From positions 496,001 through 560,000 of the forward strand of contig NZ_JACDUR010000001.1 in the NCBI RefSeq assembly GCF_013761175.1: DNA of 64,000 nt. The letters are read 5' to 3'. Numbering within the stretch: the first letter of the stretch is position 1; the number at the start of each line of letters is the position of its first letter. The stretch is from Nonomuraea soli. Lineage in GTDB: Bacteria; Actinomycetota; Actinomycetes; Streptosporangiales; Streptosporangiaceae. The notes below the pieces were generated by a model, which was not told the DNA's origin, did no database searches, and worked only from the letters and a program-made list of their open reading frames with translations. Of the stretch, positions 43,047 to 52,400 are shown in pieces. A program made the position numbers and the translations under genes.

Positions 43047-43948
43047 CCGGGCCTGTGATCGTGCCAAGCGGTGGGCAGAGCGGTGTGCAGACCGGTGGGG
43101 CGGGGCCGCGCGGGATCGGGGAGCCGCGTGGGCCCGAGTTCGTGCCCGGTGAGCTCGGCCCGCAGCCCGTCCCCGCTGGCCGGCTCCCTGCGGTAGGTGC
43201 GCGTCGCGCGCCCTCGCGCCTCGTGGGCACCGTGCTCGTGGCGGCCCTGGCGGGCGGCCTCACGGGCGGGCTCGCGGGCGCCGGGGGAGCGTACCTGGCC
43301 ACCCCTCGCGGGCAGGCGCCGGTCCAGGCCCTGCCCAGGGCCGCGCCGCTGCCGTCGCAGAGCGCGCAAGGGCTCAGCGTCACCGCCGCGCGGGTCCTGC
43401 CCAGCGTCGTGTCGGTCACCGTCGGCAGGGGCGGCGGCTCCGGCTTCGTGATCGACGCCGCCGGGCACGTGCTGACCAACGCCCACGTGGTGAGCGGCGA
43501 GAGCCGGGTGACGGTGATCCTGGAGGACGGCAGCAGGCGCGCCGCGAGCGTCCTGGGCGTCGACGAGGGCGAGGACCTGGCCGTCCTGGAACTGGCCGAC
43601 ACCGCGGGACTCACGCCGGCCGTCCTGGGCCGCTCGTCGGACCTGCGGGTGGGCGAGCAGGTGCTGGCCATCGGCTCGCCCCTGGGCCTGTCGGGCACGG
43701 TCACCGGCGGCATCGTCAGCGCCCTCGACCGTGAGGTACGGCTCGGCGGCGCCAGGCGGACGGCCGTGCAGACCGACGCCTCGATCAACCCGGGCAACTC
43801 GGGCGGCCCGCTCGTCAACGCCAGGGGCGAGGTCGTCGGCGTCAACACCGCGATCGCGACCGGCAGGGGCGGCGGGAACATCGGGATCGGCTTCGCGATT
43901 CCCATCGACCGGGCGGCGCCCATCGCCGAGAGAATCATCAGAAACTAG
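43043..43948 (+). CDS. Membrane-anchored trypsin-like (HtrA/S1C) serine protease without PDZ domain
   Basis: A 301-residue protein: a Gly/Pro-rich cytoplasmic tail (1-58), one membrane segment (about 59-86) and an extracytoplasmic S1C protease domain. The triad is His148 (TNAHVV), Asp178 (GEDLAVLEL) and Ser253 (NPGNSGGPL). The chain ends right after the protease domain, so the PDZ domain of typical DegP/HtrA is absent. It probably acts in envelope protein quality control. The two-component genes that follow (5 bp later) recall the mprAB-pepD link in mycobacteria. Confidence 0.92.
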   Translation: MTGPVIVPSGGQSGVQTGGAGPRGIGEPRGPEFVPGELGPQPVPAGRLPAVGARRAPSRLVGTVLVAALAGGLTGGLAGAGGAYLATPRGQAPVQALPRAAPLPSQSAQGLSVTAARVLPSVVSVTVGRGGGSGFVIDAAGHVLTNAHVVSGESRVTVILEDGSRRAASVLGVDEGEDLAVLELADTAGLTPAVLGRSSDLRVGEQVLAIGSPLGLSGTVTGGIVSALDREVRLGGARRTAVQTDASINPGNSGGPLVNARGEVVGVNTAIATGRGGGNIGIGFAIPIDRAAPIAERIIRN

Positions 43949-43953
43949 GAAAT

Positions 43954-44616
43954 ATGCGCTTGCTGGTGGTGGAGGACGAGGAGGACCTCGTCGACGCGCT
44001 GCGTGTCGGCCTGGTCCGCGCCGGATACGCCGTGGACGTCGCCTTCGACGCCCCGACGGCGCACGAGAAACTCGAGGTCAACTCCTACGACCTGGTCCTG
44101 CTCGACCTCAACCTGCCGGGCGGCGACGGTTTCCAGCTGTGCCGTACGGCCCGCGCGGGCGGCAGCGGCGTGCGGATCATCATGGTCACCGCCCGCGACC
44201 GCCTGGACGACCGGGTCAGGGGCCTGGACGAGGGCGCGGACGACTACCTGGTCAAGCCGTTCGCCTTCCCCGAGCTGCTGGCCCGCGTCCGGGCCCTGCT
44301 GCGCCGCGACACCGGCGGGACCTCGGTGCTGGAGGTGGGCGAGCTGCGTCTCGACACCGCGCGCATGGAGGTCTCGCTGGGCGGCCGGTCGCTGGCGCTG
44401 ACGCCCAAGGAGTACGGGGTGCTGCACTACCTGATGACCCGCCCGGGGCACGTCGTCTCCTCCGAGGAACTGCTGGAGCACGTGTGGGACGAGCACACCG
44501 ACCCGTTCACCCACACCGTGCGGGTGACGGTCGGCAACCTGCGGCGCAAACTGCAGACCGAGGGGCTGATCGAGACCGTGATCAGCCGCGGCTACCGGCT
44601 GAAGGAGCCCGCATGA
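43954..44616 (+). CDS. OmpR-family response regulator
   Basis: A 220-residue regulator. The receiver has acidic residues at 7-9, phospho-acceptor Asp51 (LLDLNLPGGDG), Thr79 and Lys101 (DYLVKPF). The C-terminal winged helix includes LTPKEYGVLHYLMTRPGHVVS and VRVTVGNLRRKL. It lies 5 bp after the protease gene, and its stop overlaps the histidine kinase start by 4 nt. It presumably controls this envelope operon. Confidence 0.95.
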   Translation: MRLLVVEDEEDLVDALRVGLVRAGYAVDVAFDAPTAHEKLEVNSYDLVLLDLNLPGGDGFQLCRTARAGGSGVRIIMVTARDRLDDRVRGLDEGADDYLVKPFAFPELLARVRALLRRDTGGTSVLEVGELRLDTARMEVSLGGRSLALTPKEYGVLHYLMTRPGHVVSSEELLEHVWDEHTDPFTHTVRVTVGNLRRKLQTEGLIETVISRGYRLKEPA

Positions 44617-45782
44617 TCCACACGGTCCGGTTCCGGCTCACGGTGCTCTACTCCACGCTCGTCTTCGGCCTGGCCGCGCTCATCCTCGGCGGTATCTACC
44701 TGGCGGTCTCCAACATCACCGACGCCCGGCCGTACTCCGCCGAATACGCCAAGATCGTCAACCGCTCCGGCCAGGTGATCGACAAGCAGCAGGTCGTCCG
44801 CCTCACCGAGGTCGACAACGCCGTGCGGGTCAGCACGCTGTCCTCGCTGCGCGACTACAGCCTGGGCATGCTCGGCGGACTGTTCCTGGCGAGCCTGGCG
44901 ATCGGCTGGATCCTGTCGGGCAGGGTGCTGAGGCCGATCGCGGCCATCACCCGCGCCGCCGCCGAGATCCAGGCGACGGACCTGACGCGGCGCATCGCCC
45001 TCGACGGTCCGCGCGACGAGCTGCGCGACCTGGCCGACACCGTCGACACCATGCTCGACCGCCTCGAATCGGCCTTCACCGCCCAGCGCCAGCTCATCGA
45101 CGACGCCTCGCACGAGCTGCGCAGCCCGCTGTCGATCATCCGCGCCAACGTCGATGCCGTGCTGGCCTCGCCCGAGGCGACCGAGGAGGAGCGCGAACGA
45201 GCCGTCGCCATCGTCGACCGGGCCACCACCCGCATGACCCGCCTGGTCGAGGACCTGCTGGCCACCGCGCGCCGGCAGGGCACCGCCTTCGCCGACGCCG
45301 ACCTGGACCTGGCCCGCGTGGCCGACGAGGCGGCCGAGGAGTTCGCCGCCGTCGCCGCCGGGCGCGCGGTCACGATCCGCCGGCTGCTCGCCTCCGGCCT
45401 GGTCATGTCGGGTGACCACGACGCGCTGCGCCGCGCCGTGGCCAACCTGCTGTCCAACGCCGTACGGCTCTCGCCGGGCGGCGGCGTCGTCGAGGTCGTC
45501 GCGGGACGCGGGCAGTCGTGGCTCTGGGTCGCGGTCAGGGACGCGGGGCCCGGCATCTCCGACGCCGACCAGCCGCGGGTCTTCGACAGGTTCTGGCGCG
45601 GCGAGGCCAGCCGCCGTGACCGGCACACCGGGCTCGGCCTGGCCATCGTGCGGCAGATCGTGGAGTCGCACGGGGGGCGGGTGCGGGTCTTCTCCAGGCT
45701 CGGCGCCGGGAGCACCTTCGTGTTGTGGCTCCCGGCCCGCGAGGGGGCGACCTCGGCTCCGCCCGAGCTCAACCCCCTCTAG
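44613..45782 (+). CDS. Sensor histidine kinase (HAMP-HisKA-HATPase)
   Basis: A 389-residue membrane kinase. Membrane segments at about 11-31 and 84-103 bracket a short external sensor of about 50 residues. HAMP follows (about 104-157), then HisKA with phosphorylation site His167 (DDASHELRSPLSII), and an HATPase domain with N box (NLLSNAVRLSP), G1 (VRDAGPGIS) and G2 (RDRHTGLGLAIV). It pairs with the preceding response regulator. The gene ends 10 bp from the convergent cytochrome b gene. Confidence 0.95.
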   Translation: MIHTVRFRLTVLYSTLVFGLAALILGGIYLAVSNITDARPYSAEYAKIVNRSGQVIDKQQVVRLTEVDNAVRVSTLSSLRDYSLGMLGGLFLASLAIGWILSGRVLRPIAAITRAAAEIQATDLTRRIALDGPRDELRDLADTVDTMLDRLESAFTAQRQLIDDASHELRSPLSIIRANVDAVLASPEATEEERERAVAIVDRATTRMTRLVEDLLATARRQGTAFADADLDLARVADEAAEEFAAVAAGRAVTIRRLLASGLVMSGDHDALRRAVANLLSNAVRLSPGGGVVEVVAGRGQSWLWVAVRDAGPGISDADQPRVFDRFWRGEASRRDRHTGLGLAIVRQIVESHGGRVRVFSRLGAGSTFVLWLPAREGATSAPPELNPL

Positions 45783-45792
45783 GCCGCAAGAG

Positions 45793-47094
45793 TCACGTGG
45801 ATCTGCGGCGGCAGAAGGCCAGCGTCGCCGCGTAGGCGATCGGGGGCAGCACGAAGATCGCGATCCGCAGGCCGTACGTGATCATGGTCAGGGTCTCGTG
45901 GCTGACGGCGACCAGCGGCGTGTAGTCGTCCATGGGCACGTTGAACCAGGTCGCGGCCCAGGCGATCGTGAAGAACGTGATCACCGCGACGCCGAGCGCG
46001 GCGCGGTGGGGCATCTCCGACGGCCGGTCGTTGAGGTGGTGCGTGCGCCGGTCGCCGGTCAGGCGGCGTTCGATGAACGGGTAGACCAACAGCACCGCGA
46101 AGAACCCGGCCAGCACGAGCACGGGCACGAGCAGCCCGATGTCGATCGGCCCCAGATGCCAGGCGGGCATCAGCCGCAGCAGGCCGTCGAGCACGCCGGA
46201 GTACCAGAACGGCTGGGCGGCGATCGGGTGCGACGACATCGTGTAGGCGCCGCTCATCCACACCGGGTTGACCGTGACGAACGTGGCCAGCGCGGTGATG
46301 ACGGTGAAGGTGCCGAGCGAGGTGATGCCCTGCTTGACGGAGAAGTACGGGAAGAACGGGCCGCCGGTGACGCGGCGCTCGTCGGAGCCCTGCGCGCGCC
46401 GCTCGGTGTGCTTCTGCCGCCAGGTGAGCACCAGCGCGTGCAGCGGCACGATCGCCAGCAGGATGCCGGGCACCAGCAGCACGTGGGCGACGAACAGGCG
46501 GGGGATGACGTCGCCGGGGAAGCCGCCGCCGAACACCAGGGCCGACAGGTAGGTGCCGACCAGCGGGATCGACAGCAGCAGGCTGTCGGCCTGGCGCAGC
46601 CCCGCGAAGGCGACGTTGTCGGCGGGCAGCGAGAAGCCCAGGAACGACTCGAACAGCGCCAGCGCGAACAGCAGCACGCCCAGCATCCACGTCAGCTCGC
46701 GCGGGCGGCGGAAGGCGCCGGTGAAGAAGACCCGCAGCATGTGCAGCACGATCGAGAGTACGAAGATCGTCGCCGACCAGTGGTGCATCTGGCGCATCAG
46801 CATGCCGCCGCGCACCTCGATGGTGAGCTCGGTGACGCTCGCGTAGGCCGTCTCGGGAGTGGCCTGGTAGAAGAACGTCAGGAAGGTGCCGGTGAGCACC
46901 AGCATCACGAAGGAGTAGAGCGCGAACTCGCCCAGCAGGAACGACCAGTGGCCGGGGAAGAGCTTGCGCAGATTGGGCCTGAGCCAGCGGCCCAGCCCGA
47001 GGCGGTCGTCGAGGTAACGTGCGCCGCCGGCGGCCGCGTGCGCTGAGCCCGTGGCTAATCGCTCGCGACGGCCCGGCTTCGTCGGCGTGGTCAT
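45793..47094 (-). CDS. Stand-alone cytochrome b (QcrB/PetB-like) protein
   Basis: A 433-residue b-type cytochrome with about nine membrane segments. Haem-ligand histidine pairs are visible: RQMHHWSATIFVLSIVLHMLRVF on one helix, and RLFVAHVLLVPGILLAIVPLHALVL on the fourth. The Q-site PEWY-type motif is not obvious. No Rieske or cytochrome c gene is adjacent, so it is not the main bc1 operon; it may be a paralogue with another partner. I place the start at ATG 47094, since upstream residues are not family-like. It is divergent from ppdK. Confidence 0.85.
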   Translation of the reverse strand: MTTPTKPGRRERLATGSAHAAAGGARYLDDRLGLGRWLRPNLRKLFPGHWSFLLGEFALYSFVMLVLTGTFLTFFYQATPETAYASVTELTIEVRGGMLMRQMHHWSATIFVLSIVLHMLRVFFTGAFRRPRELTWMLGVLLFALALFESFLGFSLPADNVAFAGLRQADSLLLSIPLVGTYLSALVFGGGFPGDVIPRLFVAHVLLVPGILLAIVPLHALVLTWRQKHTERRAQGSDERRVTGGPFFPYFSVKQGITSLGTFTVITALATFVTVNPVWMSGAYTMSSHPIAAQPFWYSGVLDGLLRLMPAWHLGPIDIGLLVPVLVLAGFFAVLLVYPFIERRLTGDRRTHHLNDRPSEMPHRAALGVAVITFFTIAWAATWFNVPMDDYTPLVAVSHETLTMITYGLRIAIFVLPPIAYAATLAFCRRRST

Positions 47095-47127
47095 GAGACC
47101 GATTGTGCGCCTCCCGCCTGAGTTGTT

Positions 47128-47183
47128 CAAGAATTGGTTTACACCAATTGGTCTAATCCAATTCTTGTGCATTGGATTAGACC
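47128..47183. promoter_or_regulatory. Nested, mutually exclusive inverted repeats upstream of ppdK
   Basis: In an A/T-rich patch: CAAGAATTGG (47128-47137) pairs with CCAATTCTTG (47158-47167); ACCAATTGGT (47143-47152) is a self-palindrome; GGTCTAATCCAAT (47150-47162) pairs perfectly with ATTGGATTAGACC (47171-47183). The first and third pairs share 47158-47162 and cannot form together. It lies between divergent cytochrome b and ppdK starts, so it is an operator cluster or an RNA switch. Confidence 0.6.
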
Positions 47184-47298
47184 TTATGGAGCGTGTTGAC
47201 CTGCGAAAACGGGAAGTTAACGGTTGGGTGCAGTTTCTTTATCTTTTGTGTCGGTAGAGTCCGGGCAGAGTCGTGGAAATTCCCCAGAAGGAGCGCTC

Positions 47299-49911
47299 GT
47301 GGCCAAGTTTGTTTACGACTTCACCGAGGGCAACAAGGATCTCAAGGACCTCCTCGGAGGAAAGGGCGCCAACCTTGCCGAGATGACGAACCTGGGCCTG
47401 CCCGTTCCTCCCGGCTTCACGATCACCACCGAGGCGTGCCGCCACTACCTGGAGCACGGTGATCTTCCCGAAGGCCTGACCGACGAGATCGACGCGCACC
47501 TGGCCGCCCTGGAGAAGCGGATGGGCAGGCGGCTCGGCCAGTCCGACGACCCGCTGCTCGTCAGCGTGCGCTCGGGGGCCAAGTTCTCGATGCCCGGCAT
47601 GATGGACACGGTCCTGAACATCGGGCTCAACGACGAATCGGTCCACGGCCTGGCCAAGCAGGCCGGAGGCAACGAGCGCTTCGCCTGGGACTCCTACCGG
47701 CGGCTCATCCAGATGTTCGGCAAGACCGTGCTCGGGGTCGAGGGCTTCGAGGAGGCGCTCGACGAGCTCAAGGGCTCCCGGCAGGACACCGACCTCACCG
47801 TCGACGAACTGCGCGAACTCGTCCGCACCTACAAGCGGCTCGCCCCCGCCTTCCCCAGCGACCCGCGCGAGCAGATGCGCATGGCCGTCATGGCCGTCTT
47901 CGACTCGTGGAACTCCGAGCGCGCCGTGCTCTACCGGCGCCAGGAGCGCATCCCCGCCGACCTGGGCACCGCGGTCAACATCTGCTCCATGGTCTTCGGC
48001 AACTGCGGTGACGACTCGGGCACCGGCGTGGCCTTCACCCGCGACCCCGCCTCCGGCCGCCAGGGCGTCTACGGCGACTACCTGTCCAACGCCCAGGGCG
48101 AGGACGTCGTGGCCGGCATCCGCAACACCATCTCCCTGCAGGAGCTGGAGGAGCTCGACAAGGGCGCCTACGACGAGCTGATGGCCATCATGGCCACGCT
48201 GGAGAACCACTACCGCGACCTGTGCGACATCGAGTTCACCGTCGAGCGCGGCAAGCTCTGGATGCTGCAGACCCGCGTCGGCAAGCGCACCGCCGCCGCC
48301 GCCTTCCGCATCGCCACCCAGCTCGTCGACCAGGGCCTCATCGACCTCGACGAGGCGCTGCGCCGCGTCAACGGCGACCAGCTCGCCCAGCTGATGTTCC
48401 CCCGCTTCGCCAAGGACGCCGACCGCAAGCTGGTCACCAAGGGCATGAACGCCTCGCCCGGCGCCGCCGTCGGCAAGGCCGTCTTCTCCTCCGAGCGCGC
48501 CGTCGAGCTGGCCGCCAAGGGCGAGGACGTCATCCTCGTGCGCCGCGAGACCACCCCCGACGACCTGTCCGGCATGATCGCCGCCAAGGGCATCCTGACC
48601 TCGCGCGGCGGCAAGACCTCGCACGCCGCCGTCGTCGCCCGCGGCATGGGCAAGACCTGCGTCTGCGGCGCCGAGGAACTGGAGGTCTCCATCTCGGCCA
48701 AACGTTTCACCGGTCCCGGCGGCGTGGAGGTCGGCGAGGGCGACCTGATCTCCATCGACGGCAGCACCGGCGAGGTGTTCCTCGGCGAGGTGCCGGTGGT
48801 CGACTCGGCGGTGGTCGAGTACTTCGAGAGAGGCGAGCTGTCCGACGAGCTCGTGACCGCGGTCGACCGGATCATGCGCCACGCCGACTCCATGCGCGCA
48901 CTGGGTGTGCGGGCCAACGCCGACACGCCCGAGGACGCCTCGCGCGCCAGGCGCTTCGGAGCCGAGGGCATCGGGCTGTGCCGTACGGAGCACATGTTCC
49001 TGGGTGACAGGCGGCAGCTGGTCGAGGACCTGGTGCTCGCCTCCGACCGGCAGGAGCGGCAGGCCGCGCTGGACGCGCTGGAGCCGCTGCAGCAAGCCGA
49101 CTTCACCGGGATCTTCCAGGCCATGGAGGGGCTGCCGGTCACCATCCGGCTCATCGACCCGCCCCTGCACGAGTTCCTGCCCGACATCATCGACCTGTCG
49201 ATCAAGGTCGCCGCGGGCGACGCGACCGACAAGGACCGCGAGCTGCTGGCCGCCGTCAAGAGACTGCACGAGCAGAACCCGATGCTGGGCCTGCGCGGCG
49301 TACGGCTCGGCCTGGTCATCCCCGGCCTCTTCGCCATGCAGGTGCGCGCCATCGCCGAGGCCGCCAAGCAGGTGCCGGGAGCACGCGCCGAGATCATGAT
49401 CCCGCTCGTCGGCGCCGTCCAGGAGCTGGAGGCCGTCCGCGAGGAAGCCGCCAGGATCCTCTCGGACGCGGGCGTCGAGGCGCTGATCGGCACCATGATC
49501 GAGGTGCCGCGCGCGGCCCTCACGGCCGGGCAGATCGCCGAGGCGGCGCAGTTCTTCTCCTTCGGCACCAACGACCTCACCCAGATGACCTGGGGCTTCT
49601 CGCGCGACGACGTCGAGGCCGCGTTCTTCTCCCGCTACCTGGAGCTCGGCATCTTCGGTGTGTCGCCGTTCGAGACCCTCGACCGCGACGGCGTCGGCAG
49701 GCTGGTGCGCATCGCCGCCGAGGAGGGCCGCAAGGCGCGGCCCGACCTCAAGCTCGGCATCTGCGGCGAGCACGGCGGCGACCCCGACTCGGTGCACTTC
49801 TGCCACGAGGTGGGGCTCGACTACGTCTCCTGCTCGCCGTTCCGCATCCCCGTCGCCCGCCTGGAAGCCGGACGTGCGGCCCTGGAAACCGGGGGTTCGG
49901 ACACGCGCTGA
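47299..49911 (+). CDS. ppdK: Pyruvate, phosphate dikinase
   Basis: An 870-residue PPDK with the three usual parts. The N-terminal nucleotide-binding domain has [23 protein letters not shown], and [23 protein letters not shown]. The central phosphohistidine domain has [16 protein letters not shown], in which the catalytic His and its neighbouring regulatory Thr are both present. The PEP-binding TIM barrel ends with [11 protein letters not shown], containing the catalytic Cys. It interconverts pyruvate, ATP and phosphate with PEP, AMP and PPi. GTG 47299 has AGAAGGAG at good spacing. A link to glycerate or oxalate metabolism is possible but not shown. Confidence 0.95.
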   Translation: MAKFVYDFTEGNKDLKDLLGGKGANLAEMTNLGLPVPPGFTITTEACRHYLEHGDLPEGLTDEIDAHLAALEKRMGRRLGQSDDPLLVSVRSGAKFSMPGMMDTVLNIGLNDESVHGLAKQAGGNERFAWDSYRRLIQMFGKTVLGVEGFEEALDELKGSRQDTDLTVDELRELVRTYKRLAPAFPSDPREQMRMAVMAVFDSWNSERAVLYRRQERIPADLGTAVNICSMVFGNCGDDSGTGVAFTRDPASGRQGVYGDYLSNAQGEDVVAGIRNTISLQELEELDKGAYDELMAIMATLENHYRDLCDIEFTVERGKLWMLQTRVGKRTAAAAFRIATQLVDQGLIDLDEALRRVNGDQLAQLMFPRFAKDADRKLVTKGMNASPGAAVGKAVFSSERAVELAAKGEDVILVRRETTPDDLSGMIAAKGILTSRGGKTSHAAVVARGMGKTCVCGAEELEVSISAKRFTGPGGVEVGEGDLISIDGSTGEVFLGEVPVVDSAVVEYFERGELSDELVTAVDRIMRHADSMRALGVRANADTPEDASRARRFGAEGIGLCRTEHMFLGDRRQLVEDLVLASDRQERQAALDALEPLQQADFTGIFQAMEGLPVTIRLIDPPLHEFLPDIIDLSIKVAAGDATDKDRELLAAVKRLHEQNPMLGLRGVRLGLVIPGLFAMQVRAIAEAAKQVPGARAEIMIPLVGAVQELEAVREEAARILSDAGVEALIGTMIEVPRAALTAGQIAEAAQFFSFGTNDLTQMTWGFSRDDVEAAFFSRYLELGIFGVSPFETLDRDGVGRLVRIAAEEGRKARPDLKLGICGEHGGDPDSVHFCHEVGLDYVSCSPFRIPVARLEAGRAALETGGSDTR

Positions 49912-49934
49912 CCTGGTGGTGTAGACAGTCCTTC

Positions 49935-51149
49935 ATGGCATACACCGAACACGACCAGGCCAGATGGGTTCCGGAGCCAGGAAACCCCGAGCGCGGCGTG
50001 TTCGAACGCGACCGCGCCAGGGTCCTGCACAGCGCCGCGCTGCGCCGCCTGGCCGCCAAGACGCAGGTCGTCGGCCCCGCCGAGTCCCTCGGCGCGGGCC
50101 AGCACCAGCCCCGCACCCGGCTGACCCACTCCCTGGAATGCGCCCAGGTCGGACGCGAGATGGGCGCCAGGCTCGGCGTCGACCCCGATCTCGTCGAGAC
50201 CGCGTGCCTCGCCCACGACCTGGGCCACCCGCCCTTCGGCCACAACGGCGAGGCCGCGCTCGACGAGCTCGCCGCCGGATGCGGCGGCTTCGAGGGCAAC
50301 GCCCAGAGCCTGCGGCTGCTCACCCGCCTCGAGGCCAAGGTGCTCACCGAGGACGGGCGCAGCGCCGGGCTCAACCTGACCAGGGCGGCGCTCGACGCCT
50401 CCACCAAGTACCCCTGGCCGCGCTCGGGACCGGGCAAGTTCGGCGTCTACGACGACGACCTGCCCGTGTTCGAGTGGATCAGGGAGGGCGTCACCGGGCG
50501 CGGCGTCAGTTTCGAGGCGCAGATCATGGACTGGGCCGACGACGTCGCCTACTCCGTTCACGACCTCGAGGACGCGCTGCACGCCGGGCACGTCGACGTG
50601 CAGGCGCTCCGCTCACCCGCCGAACGCGCCGCCGTCTGCGAGGTCACCCGGGCCCACTACGCGCCCGACGCCACGCTCGCGGAGCTCGAGGAGGCCTTCG
50701 GCGGGCTGGTCGCGCTGACCGCCTGGCCGCGCCGCTTCGAGGCCACCCTGGCCGACCTGGCGGGGCTCAAGGCCCTCACCAGCGGCCTCATCGGCCGCTT
50801 CTGCCGGGCCGCCCAGGAGGCCACCCAGCAGGCGTACGGCAGGCGCCACCGGGCCCGCCTGGTCATCCCCCGCGCGGCCCGCCTCGAATGCGCCGTGCTC
50901 AAGGGTGTCACCGCCCACTACGTCATGAACCGCGACGACCACCACGCCACCCAGGCGCGCCAGCGCGAGCTCATCCAGGAACTGGCCGCCGCCCTCACCC
51001 TCGGCGCGCCCCACACCCTCGAACCCGCCTTCCGTCCCGCCTTCCGGCACGCCGCCGACGACGCCGCCAGAACCCGCGTCATCATCGACCAACTCGCCTC
51101 ACTGACCGACACCTCCGCGACCGCCTGGCATCGGAGAATGAGGCTATGA
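49935..51149 (+). CDS. dgt: Deoxyguanosinetriphosphate triphosphohydrolase-like protein
   Basis: A 404-residue HD-domain dNTPase. Metal ligands are in [30 protein letters not shown] (the HD doublet) and [16 protein letters not shown]. The N-terminal [20 protein letters not shown] is typical of actinobacterial Dgt. It hydrolyses dNTPs to nucleoside plus triphosphate. In actinomycetes dgt often lies near dnaG, as here. The start is ATG 49935, 24 bp after ppdK; its end overlaps the next gene by 4 nt. Confidence 0.93.
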   Translation: MAYTEHDQARWVPEPGNPERGVFERDRARVLHSAALRRLAAKTQVVGPAESLGAGQHQPRTRLTHSLECAQVGREMGARLGVDPDLVETACLAHDLGHPPFGHNGEAALDELAAGCGGFEGNAQSLRLLTRLEAKVLTEDGRSAGLNLTRAALDASTKYPWPRSGPGKFGVYDDDLPVFEWIREGVTGRGVSFEAQIMDWADDVAYSVHDLEDALHAGHVDVQALRSPAERAAVCEVTRAHYAPDATLAELEEAFGGLVALTAWPRRFEATLADLAGLKALTSGLIGRFCRAAQEATQQAYGRRHRARLVIPRAARLECAVLKGVTAHYVMNRDDHHATQARQRELIQELAAALTLGAPHTLEPAFRPAFRHAADDAARTRVIIDQLASLTDTSATAWHRRMRL

Positions 51150-52273
51150 CCACCTACGTAATCGTCGGAGGCGGGCTGGCAGGGGCCAAGGCCGCGCAGA
51201 CCCTCCGCGAGGAGGGCTTCGACGGCTCGCTCGTCCTCATCGGAGCCGAGCACGAGCGCCCCTACGAGAGGCCCCCGCTGTCCAAGGGATACCTCCAGGG
51301 CAAGAGCGAGCGCGAGAAGATCTTCGTCCATCCGGCGGACTGGTACTCCACCCAGGACATCGAGCTGCGGCTCGGTACCGAAGCGGTCGGCCTCGACCTC
51401 GACGCCCACACGCTGACACTGTCGGACGGCTCGCTCCAGCCGTACGACAAGCTGCTCCTGGCCACCGGCGCGACCCCGCGCCGCCTGCCGGGACCCGGGC
51501 TGGTCCTGCGCACCGTCGGCGACAGCGAAGCCCTCAAGGAGCGCTTCGCCGCCCAGGGCCGCGTCGCCGTCGTCGGCGCCGGCTGGATCGGCCTGGAGAC
51601 CGCGGCCGCCGCCCGCCAGGCCGGATGCGCGGTGACCGTCATCGAGCCCGCGCCGACGCCGCTGCACGCCGTCCTCGGCGCCGAACTCGGCGAGATCTTC
51701 GCCGGCGTGCACCGCCGCAACGGCGTCGACCTGCGCCTCGGCACCGGCGTCGCCGAGGTCGTCGAGTCCGGCGTACGGCTCGACGACGGGACCCTCGTCG
51801 AGGCCGACACCGTCGTCGTCGGGATCGGGGCGGCTCCCAACGTGTCACTTGCCCGGTCGGCCGGACTCGAGGTCGAGTCGGGGATCGTGTGCGACGCGTC
51901 GCTGCGCAGCTCCCATCCGGACGTGTTCGCCGCCGGCGACGTCGCCGAGCCGTACAACCCGTTGTACGGCCGGCACCTGCGGGTCGAGCACTGGGCGAAC
52001 GCCCTCAACGGCGGGCCGGCGGCGGCGCGGGCGATGCTCGGGCAGGACGTCGTCTACGACCGGGTGCCGTACTTCTACACCGACCAGTTCGAGCTGGGGA
52101 TGGAATTCTCGGGCGACACCACCGGGTACGACGAGGTGGTCTACGACGGGTCGGTGGAGAAGCTGGAGTTCGTGTGTTACTGGAAGCGGGAGGGGCGGGT
52201 GATCGCCGGGATGAACGTCAACGTGTGGGACGTGGTCGGCGACATCCAGCAGCTCATCCGGGGAGAGTCGTAG
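51146..52273 (+). CDS. FAD/NAD(P)-dependent ferredoxin reductase-like oxidoreductase
   Basis: A 375-residue flavoprotein of the ferredoxin/rubredoxin reductase type. FAD-binding [20 protein letters not shown] at the N-terminus, NAD-binding [21 protein letters not shown] in the middle, a second FAD motif [17 protein letters not shown], and the C-terminal reductase domain ([17 protein letters not shown]). It is probably the reductase of a ferredoxin-cytochrome P450 or dioxygenase system, but no partner is next to it. It overlaps dgt by 4 nt. Confidence 0.9.
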   Translation: MTTYVIVGGGLAGAKAAQTLREEGFDGSLVLIGAEHERPYERPPLSKGYLQGKSEREKIFVHPADWYSTQDIELRLGTEAVGLDLDAHTLTLSDGSLQPYDKLLLATGATPRRLPGPGLVLRTVGDSEALKERFAAQGRVAVVGAGWIGLETAAAARQAGCAVTVIEPAPTPLHAVLGAELGEIFAGVHRRNGVDLRLGTGVAEVVESGVRLDDGTLVEADTVVVGIGAAPNVSLARSAGLEVESGIVCDASLRSSHPDVFAAGDVAEPYNPLYGRHLRVEHWANALNGGPAAARAMLGQDVVYDRVPYFYTDQFELGMEFSGDTTGYDEVVYDGSVEKLEFVCYWKREGRVIAGMNVNVWDVVGDIQQLIRGES

Positions 52274-52354
52274 GGAACCGCGCCTGGGCACCGAGACCCG
52301 ATGCCCAGGACACCCACGCCATGTGCGGCCGGGCAGCCCCTCCCTGGCACACCG

Positions 52355-52400
52355 GGCCGCTCAGGCGCATAGGGCCGCTCAGGGGCACCGGCCGCTCAGG
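52355..52400. repeat. Three copies of GGCCGCTCAGG
   Basis: Exact 11-bp copies at 52355-52365, 52373-52383 and 52390-52400 (periods of 18 and 17 bp), in the gap after the ferredoxin reductase gene and running into the stop region of the convergent M23 gene. No function is apparent. Confidence 0.6.

Noticed and set aside
47239..49806. 855-codon minus-strand frame opposite ppdK
   Set aside because: Shadow frame: composition typical of antisense of a GC-rich gene; PPDK on the plus strand explains the region fully.
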